From Streptomyces galbus (GTDB lineage: Bacteria; Actinomycetota; Actinomycetes; Streptomycetales; Streptomycetaceae), in contig NZ_SZPR01000031.1 of the NCBI RefSeq assembly GCF_005280195.1, positions 221,080 through 285,079 of the forward strand: 64,000 nt of DNA, given 5' to 3'. The notes beneath the pieces were generated by a model. That model was not told the origin of the DNA. It worked only from the letters and a program-made list of their open reading frames with translations, and searched no databases. The translations under genes were made by a program, and so were the position numbers. Numbering within the stretch: the first letter of the stretch is position 1; every line of letters begins with the position of its first letter. Below are positions 1-8,178 of the stretch, piece after piece.

Positions 1-1055
1 CCCTTGAGCTCGATCGAGGCGCGGCCCGCCATGTCGGAGACCAGCATCCGCATGGTGTTGCCGACCTGCTCGGGGTCGATGTGCTGGTACAGGTCCGGGT
101 CGACCTTGATGGCGGAGGCGTGCAGGCCCGCCTTGTGCGCGAAGGCGGACAGGCCGACGTAGGGCTGGTGGGTGGAGGGCGTCAGGTTGACGACCTCGGC
201 GATGGCGTGGGAGATCCGGGTGGTCTCGCGCAGCCGGCCCTCGGGCAGCACCTTCTTGCCGTACTTCAGCTCCAGCGCGGCGACCACCGGGAAGAGGTTG
301 GCGTTGCCGACGCGCTCGCCGTAGCCGTTCGCCGTGCACTGCACGTGGGTCGCGCCCGCGTCGACCGCGGCGAGGGTGTTGGCGACCGCGCAGCCGGTGT
401 CGTCCTGGGCGTGGATGCCGAGGCGGGCCCCGGTGTCGGCGAGGACGGTGGAGACGACGGCGTGGACCTGGGCGGGGAGCATGCCGCCGTTGGTGTCGCA
501 CAGGACGACCACGTCCGCGCCGGCCTCGGCGGCGGCCCGCACGACGGCCTTGGCGTACTCGGCGTTGGCGCGGTAGCCGTCGAAGAAGTGCTCGCAGTCG
601 ACGAACACCCGGCGGCCCTGGGCGCGCAGGTGGGAGACGGTGTCGCGGACCATCTCCAGGTTCTCCTCGAGCGTGGTGCGCAGGGCGAGTTCCACGTGCC
701 GGTCGTGCGCCTTGGCGACCAGCGTGACGACCGGGGCGCCCGACTCCAGGAGCGCCTTGACCTGCGGGTCCTCTGCGGCCGTCGCGCCGGCCCGGCGGGT
801 GGCGCCGAAGGCGACGAGCTGGGCGTGCCGGAAGTCGATCTCCGCGCGGGCGCGGGCGAAGAACTCGGTGTCGCGGGGGTTCGCGCCGGGCCAGCCGCCC
901 TCGATGAAGCCGACGCCGAAGTCGTCCAGGTGCCGTGCGATGGCGAGCTTGTCGGCGACGGTCAGGTTGATGCCCTCGCGCTGGGCACCGTCGCGCAGGG
1001 TGGTGTCGAAGACGTGGAAGGCGTCGTCGAGCTCGCTGGTTGCCGTCTCGGTCAT
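1..1055 (-). CDS. cimA: Citramalate synthase (3' end cut by window edge)
   Basis: Condenses pyruvate and acetyl-CoA to (R)-citramalate, the threonine-independent entry to isoleucine. The ATG at 1055 starts a protein beginning MTETATSELDDAF; DTTLRDG (about residues 17-23) is the HMG-CoA-lyase-like catalytic and metal motif, followed by FIEGGWPGANPRD, HAQDDTG and NGYGERVGNANL, the signature order of the CimA/LeuA-like family. FIEGGWPG suits CimA rather than LeuA or homocitrate synthase. About 351 codons are present; the family is about 530 residues long, so the C-terminal regulatory domain lies outside the window. AGGAG lies about 10 nt before the start. It lies 283 bp downstream of the TetR operon end, with a terminator-like hairpin between. 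Confidence 0.93.
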   Translation of the reverse strand, partial: MTETATSELDDAFHVFDTTLRDGAQREGINLTVADKLAIARHLDDFGVGFIEGGWPGANPRDTEFFARARAEIDFRHAQLVAFGATRRAGATAAEDPQVKALLESGAPVVTLVAKAHDRHVELALRTTLEENLEMVRDTVSHLRAQGRRVFVDCEHFFDGYRANAEYAKAVVRAAAEAGADVVVLCDTNGGMLPAQVHAVVSTVLADTGARLGIHAQDDTGCAVANTLAAVDAGATHVQCTANGYGERVGNANLFPVVAALELKYGKKVLPEGRLRETTRISHAIAEVVNLTPSTHQPYVGLSAFAHKAGLHASAIKVDPDLYQHIDPEQVGNTMRMLVSDMAGRASIELK

Positions 1056-1163
1056 GGTCTGAAGGCTCCTGATGTCGGATCTCGGTCTACCGGAATGACC
1101 GGCTCCACCGCCCCCATGCTCCCGCGCGCTCTCGCTCCCGGCTGCGGGTGGGCCAGAAAAGCG

Positions 1164-1240
1164 AAAAACCTCTCGCGGGTGCGAGAGGTCTGCGCGCGGG
1201 TCGAGGCGACGGTGGCCGCTCTCGTACCTGGTCGTACGAG
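1164..1240 (-). promoter_or_regulatory. Two-hairpin leader with intrinsic-terminator structure upstream of cimA
   Basis: Seen directly: on the minus strand CTCGTAC-N6-GTACGAG (1240-1221) is followed by CCTCTCGC-ACCC-GCGAGAGG (1188-1169) and a run of five T (1168-1164). CGAGAG at 1224-1219, partly in the first hairpin, is complementary to CTCTCG in the terminator's 5' arm, so first hairpin plus terminator and an alternative antiterminator pairing are mutually exclusive. This is the arrangement of an attenuator. The simpler alternative is a terminator for the TetR operon that ends at 1339. Which is right depends on whether a promoter lies upstream of 1240. Confidence 0.55.
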
Positions 1241-1338
1241 GCGGTCACTGCGGACCGGCGCGCCTGCTGCCAATAATCATGGCGAACGAGAGCACGGTGG
1301 CAGTCTGGCACAGGCCGCCCGGCAGCTCACCGTCCGTC

Positions 1339-1941
1339 TCAGGATGCGAACAGCGCGTCGTCCAGGAACGCGTGGACGTGGGCGAGCACCTGCGCGCGGT
1401 CGGTGCCGCGCAGGCCGATCGCCACGTGGATGGAGAAGCCGTCGAGCAGGGCGCGCAGCCGGGCGGCGAACCGGTCGGGGTCGACGCCGCGGAACTCGCC
1501 GCGCGAGACGCCCTCGGCGAGCAGGGCCACCAGGTCGCGGTGCCAGGCGCCCTCGATGGCGGCCTGCCGCTCGCGGGCGGCCGACTCGGCATCGGCGTTC
1601 TGCGAGCGGTTCCAGACCTCCAGCCAGAGCGTCCAGTGCGGGTCGCGGTGGCCGTCGGGGACGTACAGGTCGACGTAGGCGGCGAGGCGGTCGCGGGCCG
1701 TGCCGGGGCGGGCCAGCAGGCGGGCGCGCTCGGCGCCCAGGCGGCCCTCGCTCCACTCCAGGGTGCGCAGCAGGAGCTCGTCCTTGGAGCCGAAGTAGTA
1801 GAGCAGGTGGCCGCTGCTCATGCCCACCTCGCGGCCGAGGGCGGCCATGGTGAGCCGCTCCAGGCCGCGTTCGGCGATCATCGCCATGGCCGCGGCGAGG
1901 ACCTCCTCGCGGGGCGGCGCCTGTCTGCGCCCACCGGCCAT
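1339..1941 (-). CDS. TetR-family transcriptional regulator
   Basis: A 200-residue protein starting MAGGRRQAPPREEV. Residues about 10-55 form the TetR helix-turn-helix (LAAAMAMIAERGLERLTMAA, then GREVGMSSGHLLYYFGSKDE). The rest is the variable ligand and dimer domain. The start at 1941 is chosen because AGGGGG sits 8 nt upstream; an upstream in-frame start would add 19 low-quality residues overlapping the previous gene's end. It is the last gene of the minus-strand run ureAB-ureC-agmatine deiminase-TetR, and probably binds the palindromes at 5462-5480 and 5532-5547. Ligand unknown. Confidence 0.88.
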   Translation of the reverse strand: MAGGRRQAPPREEVLAAAMAMIAERGLERLTMAALGREVGMSSGHLLYYFGSKDELLLRTLEWSEGRLGAERARLLARPGTARDRLAAYVDLYVPDGHRDPHWTLWLEVWNRSQNADAESAARERQAAIEGAWHRDLVALLAEGVSRGEFRGVDPDRFAARLRALLDGFSIHVAIGLRGTDRAQVLAHVHAFLDDALFAS

Positions 1942-1951
1942 GCGCTGCCCC

Positions 1952-2986
1952 CTAGATCCTCGGCTGCTGTTGCGTGATGCAGTGGATGCCACCGCCACCG
2001 GAGAAGATCGTACGGGCGTCGACCAGGGTCACCGTGCGCTCGGGGAACAGCCGGCGGAAGATGCCGGCCGCGATCTCGTCGCGCGGGTCGTCGAAGCCGC
2101 ACAGCACGACGCCGCCGTTGCAGAGGTAGTGGTTGATGTAGGAGTAGTCGGCCCAGTGGCCGTCGGCCTCCAGGGTGGCGGGGGCGGGCACCTCCACGAC
2201 CTCCAGCCGGCGTCCGCGCGCGTCGGTCTGGGCCCGCAGCAGGCCGATGACCTCCCGGGTCACCTCGTGGTCGGGGTGCGCCGGGTCGGGCTGGTGGTGG
2301 GCGACGACGACGCCGGGGCGGGCGAACGCGGCCACGATGTCGACGTGGCCGAGGGTGCCGAAGCCGTGCGGGGGGTAGTCGCCGGTCAGGCCGCGGGGCA
2401 GCCAGATCGCCTTGCGGGTGCCGAGCAGGCCGTGGATCTCCGCCTCGACCTGCTCGCGGGTCCAGCCCGGGTTGCGCTCGGGCCCGAGCTGCACCGTCTC
2501 GGTGAGCAGGACGGTCCCCTCGCCGTCGACGTGGATCGCGCCGCCCTCGTTGACCAGCGCCGAGGCGTACGTGCGGGCCCCGGTGAGGTCGGCGACGTGC
2601 GCGGCGATCTTCGCGTCGTGCTCCCAGCGGGCCCAGTGCTGGGCGCCCCAGCCGTTGAACGTCCAGTCGACGGCGGCGAGTTCGCGTCCGTTGCTGAGGA
2701 ACGTGGGCCCGATGTCCCGCATCCAGGCGTCGTCCAGGTCCCGTTCGACGGTGTCGACGCCCTCGCCCAGCACCTCGCGCGCCCCGGCGGACTGTCCGGG
2801 GCCGCACACCACCGTCACGGGTTCGAAGCGGCGTACGGCACGGGCGACCGAGGCCCAGGCATCGCGCGCGGCGGCGAGTCCGGCGGGGTCGTCGAAGGTG
2901 GGGTTGGGGGACGGCCAGGCCATCCAGGTGCGCTCGTGGGGGGCCCATTCGGCGGGCATGCGGAAACCGTCGGCGGCAGCGGACAT
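1952..2986 (-). CDS. Agmatine deiminase / peptidyl-arginine deiminase-family hydrolase
   Basis: A 344-residue guanidine-modifying enzyme of the pentein fold. Agmatine deiminases make N-carbamoylputrescine and ammonia from agmatine. The N-terminus (MPAEWAPHERTWMAWPSPNP) and the active-site cysteine region near the C-terminus (GGGGIHCITQQQP) are typical; internal HVDGEGTVLLTE and FGTLGHVDIVAAF carry the general-base and substrate residues of the fold. Length matches the family. GAGGATC before the start serves as ribosome site; the gene begins 9 nt after the ureC-like stop. The placement suggests it acts with the urease-like enzyme on an imported guanidino or ureido compound; that is inference. 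Confidence 0.85.
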   Translation of the reverse strand: MSAAADGFRMPAEWAPHERTWMAWPSPNPTFDDPAGLAAARDAWASVARAVRRFEPVTVVCGPGQSAGAREVLGEGVDTVERDLDDAWMRDIGPTFLSNGRELAAVDWTFNGWGAQHWARWEHDAKIAAHVADLTGARTYASALVNEGGAIHVDGEGTVLLTETVQLGPERNPGWTREQVEAEIHGLLGTRKAIWLPRGLTGDYPPHGFGTLGHVDIVAAFARPGVVVAHHQPDPAHPDHEVTREVIGLLRAQTDARGRRLEVVEVPAPATLEADGHWADYSYINHYLCNGGVVLCGFDDPRDEIAAGIFRRLFPERTVTLVDARTIFSGGGGIHCITQQQPRI

Positions 2987-2995
2987 CGGCGATCC

Positions 2996-4705
2996 TCAGA
3001 GGAAGTAGAGGCGGTTGAGGGAGACGGACTCGGCGGGTTCGGAGCGCAGCGGCTCGCCGTCGAGGGTGACCAGGCCGGTGCGCCCGTCCACGTCGACCTG
3101 CCCGGTACGGCAGTTGCGGCGCAGGTCGGCCGGTCCGATGCCGCGGGTGCCGCGGACCGCGACCCGGCGGCGCCGGGTCGGCAGGGTGTCGTGGCCCTGG
3201 TCCACGGCGGCGCGGGCGACGAAGGCCACGGACAGGTCGGCGGGGGTGGCGCCGTGCGCCCCGAACTGCGGCCCCAGGACGAGGGGTTCGCAGGTGTCGG
3301 TGGCGGCGTTGGGGTCGCCGGTGACGCCGTAGGCCGGGAAGCCGGACTTCAGGACGAGCTGCGGCTTGGCGCCGAAGTACTCCGGCCGCCACAGCACGAG
3401 GTCGGCGAGCTTGCCGACCTCGATGGAGCCGACCTCGTGGGCCAGGCCGTGCGCGATGGCCGGGTTGACGGTCAGCTTCGCGATGTAGCGCAGGACGCGG
3501 TCGTTGTCGTCGCCGGCCGGGGCGCCGAGCTCGGCCTTCATCTTGCCGGCCATGGCGAAGGTGCGACGGACCGTCTCGCCGGCCCGGCCCATGCCCTGGG
3601 CGTCGGAGGAGGTGATGCCGATGGCGCCCAGGTCGTGCAGCACGTCCTCGGCGCCCATGGTGCCGGCGCGGATGCGGTCGCGGGCCATGGCGGCGTCGCC
3701 GGGCAGGTCGGTCTTGAGGTCGTGGACGGAGACGATCATGCCGTAGTGCTCGGCGACCGCGTCCCGGCCGAAGGGCAGGGTGGGGTTGGTGGAGGAGCCG
3801 ATGACGTTCGGCACGCCCGCCATCTTCAGCACGTTGGGGACGTGTCCGCCGCCGCAGCCCTCGATGTGGAAGGCGTGGATGGTGCGGCCCTCCAGCACGC
3901 GCAGGGTGTCCTCGACGGACAGGCACTCGTTCAGCCCGTCGCTGTGCAGGGCCACCTGGACGTCGTGCTCCTCGGCGACGCGCAGCGCGGTGTCCAGGGC
4001 CCGGGTGTGCGCGCCCATGTCCTCGTGCACCTTGAAGCCGCTCGCCCCGCCCTCGGCCAGCGCCTCGACGAGCGGCGCCTCGTGGGAGGACGAGCCCCGG
4101 CCCAGGAAGCCGATGTTGACGGGCCAGGCGTCGAAGGCGTTGAACGCGTGCCGGAGCGCCCAGGGCGAGTTGACGCCGACGCCCCAGACGGGGCCGAACT
4201 CCTGCCCGACGATCGTGGTCACCCCGGAGGCCAGGGACGCCTCCATGACGCGCGGGGAGAGCAGGTGGACGTGGGTGTCGACGGCCCCGGCGGTGGCGAT
4301 CAGGCCCTCGCCGGACACGATGGACGTGCCCGTGCCCACGACGACGTCCACGCCGTCCAGGGTGTCGGGGTTGCCGGCCCGGCCGATCGAGGAGATCCGG
4401 CCCTCGCGGATGCCGATGGAGACCTTGCGGATGCCCTGCACGGCGTCGATCACGACGACGTTGCTGATCACCACGTCACACGTCTCGCGCACGGCGGCGG
4501 CCTTCAGGTGCAGCCCGTCGCGGGCCGTCTTGCCGAACCCGGCGAGGAACTCGTCGCCGTGGTGCTGCGCGTCGGACTCGACGCGGACCACGAGTCCCGA
4601 GTCCCCGAGCCGGATGCGGTCCCCGGCCCGGGGGCCGTGGGTGGCCGCGTACTCGTGGGGGGTGAGGCGGCGGGCCTCGGCGGGGTGTCCTCCGGGACGG
4701 CTCAT
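2996..4705 (-). CDS. ureC: Urease alpha subunit-like nickel amidohydrolase (UreC family)
   Basis: A 569-residue UreC homologue. All metal-site residues of urease can be placed: DTHVH, the carbamylated lysine and next histidine in GFKVHEDMG, QVALHSDGLNE, FHIEGCGGGH, and the aspartate in SSDAQGMG. The catalytic flap differs: canonical MVCHHLD reads IVSVHDLK, so the flap cysteine is valine and the histidine after the catalytic one is aspartate. The ATG overlaps the ureAB stop (ATGA). No ureDEFG nickel-assembly gene lies nearby, so activation would need accessory proteins from elsewhere, or this is a paralogue with another urea-like substrate. Confidence 0.87.
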   Translation of the reverse strand: MSRPGGHPAEARRLTPHEYAATHGPRAGDRIRLGDSGLVVRVESDAQHHGDEFLAGFGKTARDGLHLKAAAVRETCDVVISNVVVIDAVQGIRKVSIGIREGRISSIGRAGNPDTLDGVDVVVGTGTSIVSGEGLIATAGAVDTHVHLLSPRVMEASLASGVTTIVGQEFGPVWGVGVNSPWALRHAFNAFDAWPVNIGFLGRGSSSHEAPLVEALAEGGASGFKVHEDMGAHTRALDTALRVAEEHDVQVALHSDGLNECLSVEDTLRVLEGRTIHAFHIEGCGGGHVPNVLKMAGVPNVIGSSTNPTLPFGRDAVAEHYGMIVSVHDLKTDLPGDAAMARDRIRAGTMGAEDVLHDLGAIGITSSDAQGMGRAGETVRRTFAMAGKMKAELGAPAGDDNDRVLRYIAKLTVNPAIAHGLAHEVGSIEVGKLADLVLWRPEYFGAKPQLVLKSGFPAYGVTGDPNAATDTCEPLVLGPQFGAHGATPADLSVAFVARAAVDQGHDTLPTRRRRVAVRGTRGIGPADLRRNCRTGQVDVDGRTGLVTLDGEPLRSEPAESVSLNRLYFL

Positions 4706-5448
4706 CGCGGGTCCTCCTCGCGGGGGTGGGCGTCGGGGCGGTCGCCGGGTGCGGCGTCGGGGCGGGGACCGGGCCCGGCGCCCAGGTAGCCGCACGCCGC
4801 CGCCCGTCGCAGGGCCTCCTCCCGTGCGCCCGGGGCGTCGAGCGGGCCGTCGACGAGGCCGGCGAAACCGATGGCGACGCGGGCGCCGCCGAGGGGGACG
4901 AGGCCGACCTCGTGCGTCTCGCCGGGCCCGAACCGCACCGAGGACCCGGCGGGCACGGCGAGCCGCATCCCGTAGGCCGCGGCGCGGTCGAAGTCGAGGC
5001 GCGGGTTGGCCTCGAAGAAGTGGAAGTGGGAGGTGACGGAGACCGGCACCGGGGCGGTGTTGGTGACCGTGAGCCGCACGGCCGCCTCCGGCTCGGCGTG
5101 CTCGGGGCCGGGCAGCAGGGCCCCGGGGGCACCGTCGCCGAGCGAGCCGCCGATGGGGTCGGAGACCACGGCCAGCCGTGAGCCGTCGTCGAAGACGGCC
5201 TCGACGTGCACCTCGGTGACGACGTCGGCGACGCCCGGCAGGACGTCGTCCGGGCCGAGCACGCGCCGGGCGCGGTCGATCGCCTCCGCGAGCCGGGCGC
5301 CGTCGCGGGCGGCCTCGCACACGGTGTCCGCGATCAGCGCCGTCGCCTCGGGGACGTTCAGCCGGAGCCCGCGGGCCCGGCGGGCCCGGGCCAGCTCGGC
5401 GGCGCCGAAGAGCAGCAGCCGGTCGCGTTCGGTCGGGGTCAGCCGCAT
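4702..5448 (-). CDS. ureAB: Urease gamma-beta fusion subunit
   Basis: A 248-residue fusion. Residues 1-100 are the gamma subunit (MRLTPTERDRLLLFGAAELA, LNVPEATALIADTVCEAARDG, DVVTEVHVEAVFDDG); about 120-220 are the beta subunit (VRLTVTNTAPVPVSVTSHFHFFEANPRLDFDRAAAYGMRL shortened here to its core SHFHFFEANPRLDFDRA, then VRFGPGETHEVGLVPLGG). Its stop overlaps the ureC start, implying translational coupling. GGGAGTG precedes the ATG. An operator-like palindrome begins 14 nt upstream of the start. Fused gamma-beta subunits are known in several bacteria, so the fusion itself is not odd. Confidence 0.9.
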   Translation of the reverse strand: MRLTPTERDRLLLFGAAELARARRARGLRLNVPEATALIADTVCEAARDGARLAEAIDRARRVLGPDDVLPGVADVVTEVHVEAVFDDGSRLAVVSDPIGGSLGDGAPGALLPGPEHAEPEAAVRLTVTNTAPVPVSVTSHFHFFEANPRLDFDRAAAYGMRLAVPAGSSVRFGPGETHEVGLVPLGGARVAIGFAGLVDGPLDAPGAREEALRRAAACGYLGAGPGPRPDAAPGDRPDAHPREEDPR

Positions 5449-5461
5449 GTCACTCCCTCCA

Positions 5462-5480
5462 TTTAGAACATCACTCTAAA
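5462..5480. promoter_or_regulatory. Operator-like palindrome 1, urease/NCS1 divergent region
   Basis: TTTAGA-ACATCAC-TCTAAA: perfect 6-bp inverted arms separated by 7 bases, just upstream of ureAB. It shares GTTCTAA (minus strand) with the palindrome at 5532-5547. Probable target of the TetR regulator at 1339-1941 (inference from context). Confidence 0.6.
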
Positions 5481-5531
5481 CATGAAAATCCCTCGACGAA
5501 AGGTTGACGTCGGCATGGCGCAGCTATCACA

Positions 5532-5547
5532 TTGAACGTCGTTCTAA
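5532..5547. promoter_or_regulatory. Operator-like palindrome 2, urease/NCS1 divergent region
   Basis: TTGAACGTCGTTCTAA contains GAACG-T-CGTTC and shares the GTTCTAA half-site with the first palindrome. It lies 15 nt before the permease start, where a bound repressor would block its transcription or initiation. Confidence 0.6.
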
Positions 5548-5562
5548 CCGAGGGAGACCAGC

Positions 5563-7041
5563 ATGCCGATGGAACAGCGCGGAGTCGACACCGTCCCCGA
5601 GGACGAACGCACCAGCGGTCCCCGCGACCTGGTGTCGATCCTGCTCGGCTCGAACCTCTGTCTGGGCGTGATCGTCTTCGGCTGGCTGCCCGCGTCCTTC
5701 GGACTCGACTGGTGGGGTTCGCTCACCTCGATCGTGGCGGGCACCGTCGTCGGCACCGCCCTCACCGCGCCGCTGGCGCTGATCTCGCTGCGCACCGCGA
5801 CCAACCTGTCCACCTCCTCCGGCGCCCAGTTCGGGGTGCGCGGACGCCTGGTCGGCTCGGTGGTGGGCCTGCTGCTGGCCCTCGGCTACACCGCGCTGAC
5901 CGTGTGGATCGGCGGGGACGTGGTGGTCGGCGTCCTCGGCCGCCTGGCCGGCCTCCCCGCCGACGCCGTGTCGTACGCCGTGGTCTACGGGCTGCTCGCG
6001 GCGGCGACCGTCGCGGGCGCCGTCTACGGTTACCGGGTGCTGCTGGCGATGTCCCGGGTGCTGGCCGTCGGCATGACCGCGCTGCTGGCGCTCGGGGTGC
6101 TCGCCTACGCCCCGCACTTCACCACCGCCGCGCTGCCGGGGGCGGGCGGCTACCTGCTCGGGGGCTACTGGCCCACCTGGTTCCTGTCGGCGGTGGCCGC
6201 CGGGCTGTCCGGGCCGATCGCGTTCATCACGCTGCTCGGCGACTACACCCGCTACATCTCACCGGCCCGCCACTCCCCCCGGCGCGTGCTGCAGGCCACC
6301 TGGCTCGGCCTGCTCCTCGGCCTGCTCGTGCCGCAGCTCTTCGGCACCTTCACCGCCTACGCGGCCCGCGCGTCCCTCGACTACGCCGGCCCGCTGGTCG
6401 ACGCCTCCCCCGCCTGGTACCTCGTCCCGCTGCTGCTGGCCGCCTCGGCGGGCTCGGTCGGCAACGCGGGCCTGATGCTGTACTCGATGGGCCTCGACCT
6501 CGACGCGATCCTGCCCCGCGCCTCGCGCGCCCGGGCCACCTGCACCGTCGCCGTCGTCGCCACGGCCTGCGTCTTCGTGGGCCACTTCGCCTCCCGCGCG
6601 CAGGACGCGATGACCTCCTTCGTCCTGCTGCTCACCGCGATCGGCACCCCGTGGGCGGTGATCACCCGCATCGGCTCCGTGCGCTGCCGCGGCGTCTACG
6701 ACCCGGACGCCCTCCAGGTGTTCAACCGCCGCGCCCGCGGCGGGATCTACTGGTTCACCGGCGGCTGGCACGTCCCCGCGACGGCGAGCTGGGCGCTGGG
6801 CGCGGTGGTGGGCGTGCTCGCGGTGTCGCTGCCGTCGTACCAGGGCCCGCTGCTCGGGCTGACGGGCGGGGTGGACTGCAGCTTCCTGCTGTCCGGGCTG
6901 GTGGGCGGGACGGCGTACGCCCTGTCGACGCGGACGTCGGCCCGCACGGCGGCCCCGGAGTCCCTCGGGGAGGGGTCCGGGGCCGGGGCGTCGGGGTCCG
7001 CGGCACTGCCGGCCGAGCCGGGCGGGCGCGGCCGGGGCTGA
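5563..7041 (+). CDS. NCS1-family permease (cytosine/purine/hydantoin type)
   Basis: A 492-residue polytopic membrane protein with about 12 hydrophobic segments. The first helix has the NCS1 pattern (DLVSILLGSNLCLGVIVFGW) and TATNLSTSSGAQFGVRG follows, where NCS1 carriers have the N-P/S-rich loop near the substrate site. Members import nucleobases, hydantoins, allantoin or thiamine with H+ or Na+. The ATG at 5563 is preceded by GAGGGA. It is divergent from the urease-like operon across two operator-like palindromes, so it probably imports the compound the operon degrades. Substrate cannot be read from sequence. Confidence 0.87.
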   Translation: MPMEQRGVDTVPEDERTSGPRDLVSILLGSNLCLGVIVFGWLPASFGLDWWGSLTSIVAGTVVGTALTAPLALISLRTATNLSTSSGAQFGVRGRLVGSVVGLLLALGYTALTVWIGGDVVVGVLGRLAGLPADAVSYAVVYGLLAAATVAGAVYGYRVLLAMSRVLAVGMTALLALGVLAYAPHFTTAALPGAGGYLLGGYWPTWFLSAVAAGLSGPIAFITLLGDYTRYISPARHSPRRVLQATWLGLLLGLLVPQLFGTFTAYAARASLDYAGPLVDASPAWYLVPLLLAASAGSVGNAGLMLYSMGLDLDAILPRASRARATCTVAVVATACVFVGHFASRAQDAMTSFVLLLTAIGTPWAVITRIGSVRCRGVYDPDALQVFNRRARGGIYWFTGGWHVPATASWALGAVVGVLAVSLPSYQGPLLGLTGGVDCSFLLSGLVGGTAYALSTRTSARTAAPESLGEGSGAGASGSAALPAEPGGRGRG

Positions 7042-7076
7042 TCCCGTACCGCTGCCCGGGCCCCGCCGTGCCGGGG

Positions 7077-8165
7077 TCAGGCCAGCCGGTGCATCCAGCC
7101 GTGCTTGTCGTCGGCGGTGCCGCGCTGGATGTCGAGCAGCGCGTCGCGCAGCCGCAGGGTCACCTCGCCGGGCTCGCCGCCGCCCTGCTGCCACTCGCCG
7201 CTCGCGCGCTTGACCGTGCCGACGGGCGTGATCACGGCCGCCGTACCGCAGGCGAACACCTCGGTGAGGGTGCCGTTCTCGGAGTCGCGCTGCCACTGCT
7301 CGACGGAGACGCGGGCCTCCTCGGCCCGGTACCCGAGGTCGCGGGCGACGCTGAGCAGGGAGTCACGGGTGACGCCCTCCAGGATGGAGCCGGTCAGCGT
7401 GGGGGTGACGATCCTGTCGCCGTACACGAAGTACAGGTTCATCCCGCCCAGCTCCTCGACCCACTGGTGCTCGACCGCGTCGAGGTAGCAGACCTGGTCG
7501 CAGCCCTTGGCCGCGGCCTCGGCCTGGGCGAGCAGGGAGGCGGCGTAGTTGCCGCCGGTCTTGGCGTCGCCCATGCCGCCGGGGACGGCGCGGACGCGGT
7601 CCTCCGAGACCCAGATGGACACCGGGCGCACCCCGCCCGGGAAGTACGCGCCGGCCGGCGAGGCGATGACCAGGAACAGGTACTCGTTGGCCGGCTTCAC
7701 GCCCAGGCCGACCTCGGTGCCGATCATGAAGGGCCGCAGGTACAGCGACTCCTCGCCGCCGTGCGCGGGCACCCAGTCCTTGTCCTGGGCGACCAGCGCG
7801 TCGCACGCCTCGATGAACGTCTCCACCGGCAGCTCCGGCATCGCCAGGCGGCGTGCGGACCGCTGGAAGCGCAGGGCGTTCTGGTCCGGGCGGAAGGTGG
7901 CGACCGAGCCGTCGGGCTGGCGGTAGGCCTTCAGCCCCTCGAAGATCTCCTGGGCGTAGTGCAGGACGTGGGTGGCCGGGTCGAGCGGGATCGGCGCGTA
8001 CGGAACGAGCTGGCCGTCGTGCCAGCCCCGGCCCTCGGTCCACTTGATCGTCACCATGTGGTCGGTGAAGTGGCGGCCGAACCCGGGGTTGGCCAGGATC
8101 GCCTCGCGCTCGGCGGCGGAGAGCGGACTGGCGGAGGGCTTGAGCTCGATCGTGGGCGTCGTCAT
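7077..8165 (-). CDS. ilvE: Branched-chain amino acid aminotransferase
   Basis: Class IV PLP aminotransferase of 362 residues that interconverts leucine, isoleucine and valine with their 2-oxo acids. Motifs: AQEIFEGLKAYR (about 71-82), YLRPFMIGTE, then GDAKTGGNYAAS with the PLP lysine at K202, and YLDAVEHQWVEELGGMNLYF, all typical of the IlvE group. GAAGGA lies upstream of the ATG at 8165. It sits downstream of leuB in the same direction, separated by 253 bp that hold a leuB terminator, a -10-like GATAAT and a small upstream reading frame. Confidence 0.96.
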   Translation of the reverse strand: MTTPTIELKPSASPLSAAEREAILANPGFGRHFTDHMVTIKWTEGRGWHDGQLVPYAPIPLDPATHVLHYAQEIFEGLKAYRQPDGSVATFRPDQNALRFQRSARRLAMPELPVETFIEACDALVAQDKDWVPAHGGEESLYLRPFMIGTEVGLGVKPANEYLFLVIASPAGAYFPGGVRPVSIWVSEDRVRAVPGGMGDAKTGGNYAASLLAQAEAAAKGCDQVCYLDAVEHQWVEELGGMNLYFVYGDRIVTPTLTGSILEGVTRDSLLSVARDLGYRAEEARVSVEQWQRDSENGTLTEVFACGTAAVITPVGTVKRASGEWQQGGGEPGEVTLRLRDALLDIQRGTADDKHGWMHRLA

Positions 8166-8178
8166 GAGTGGTTGTCCT

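Noticed and set aside
1245..1280. MIIGSRRAGPQ as a proven isoleucine leader peptide
   Set aside because: No ribosome site, and the Ile codons are too far from the first hairpin for classical attenuation; kept only as a point in a finding.
1820..4789. Very long plus-strand open frame opposite the urease-like operon (and similar ones elsewhere, e.g. 18-21 kb, 32.5-34.8 kb)
   Set aside because: Antisense shadow of GC-rich coding sequence: Val/Gly/Ala/Asp/His-rich translation, no family motifs, and the opposite strand encodes well-defined enzymes.
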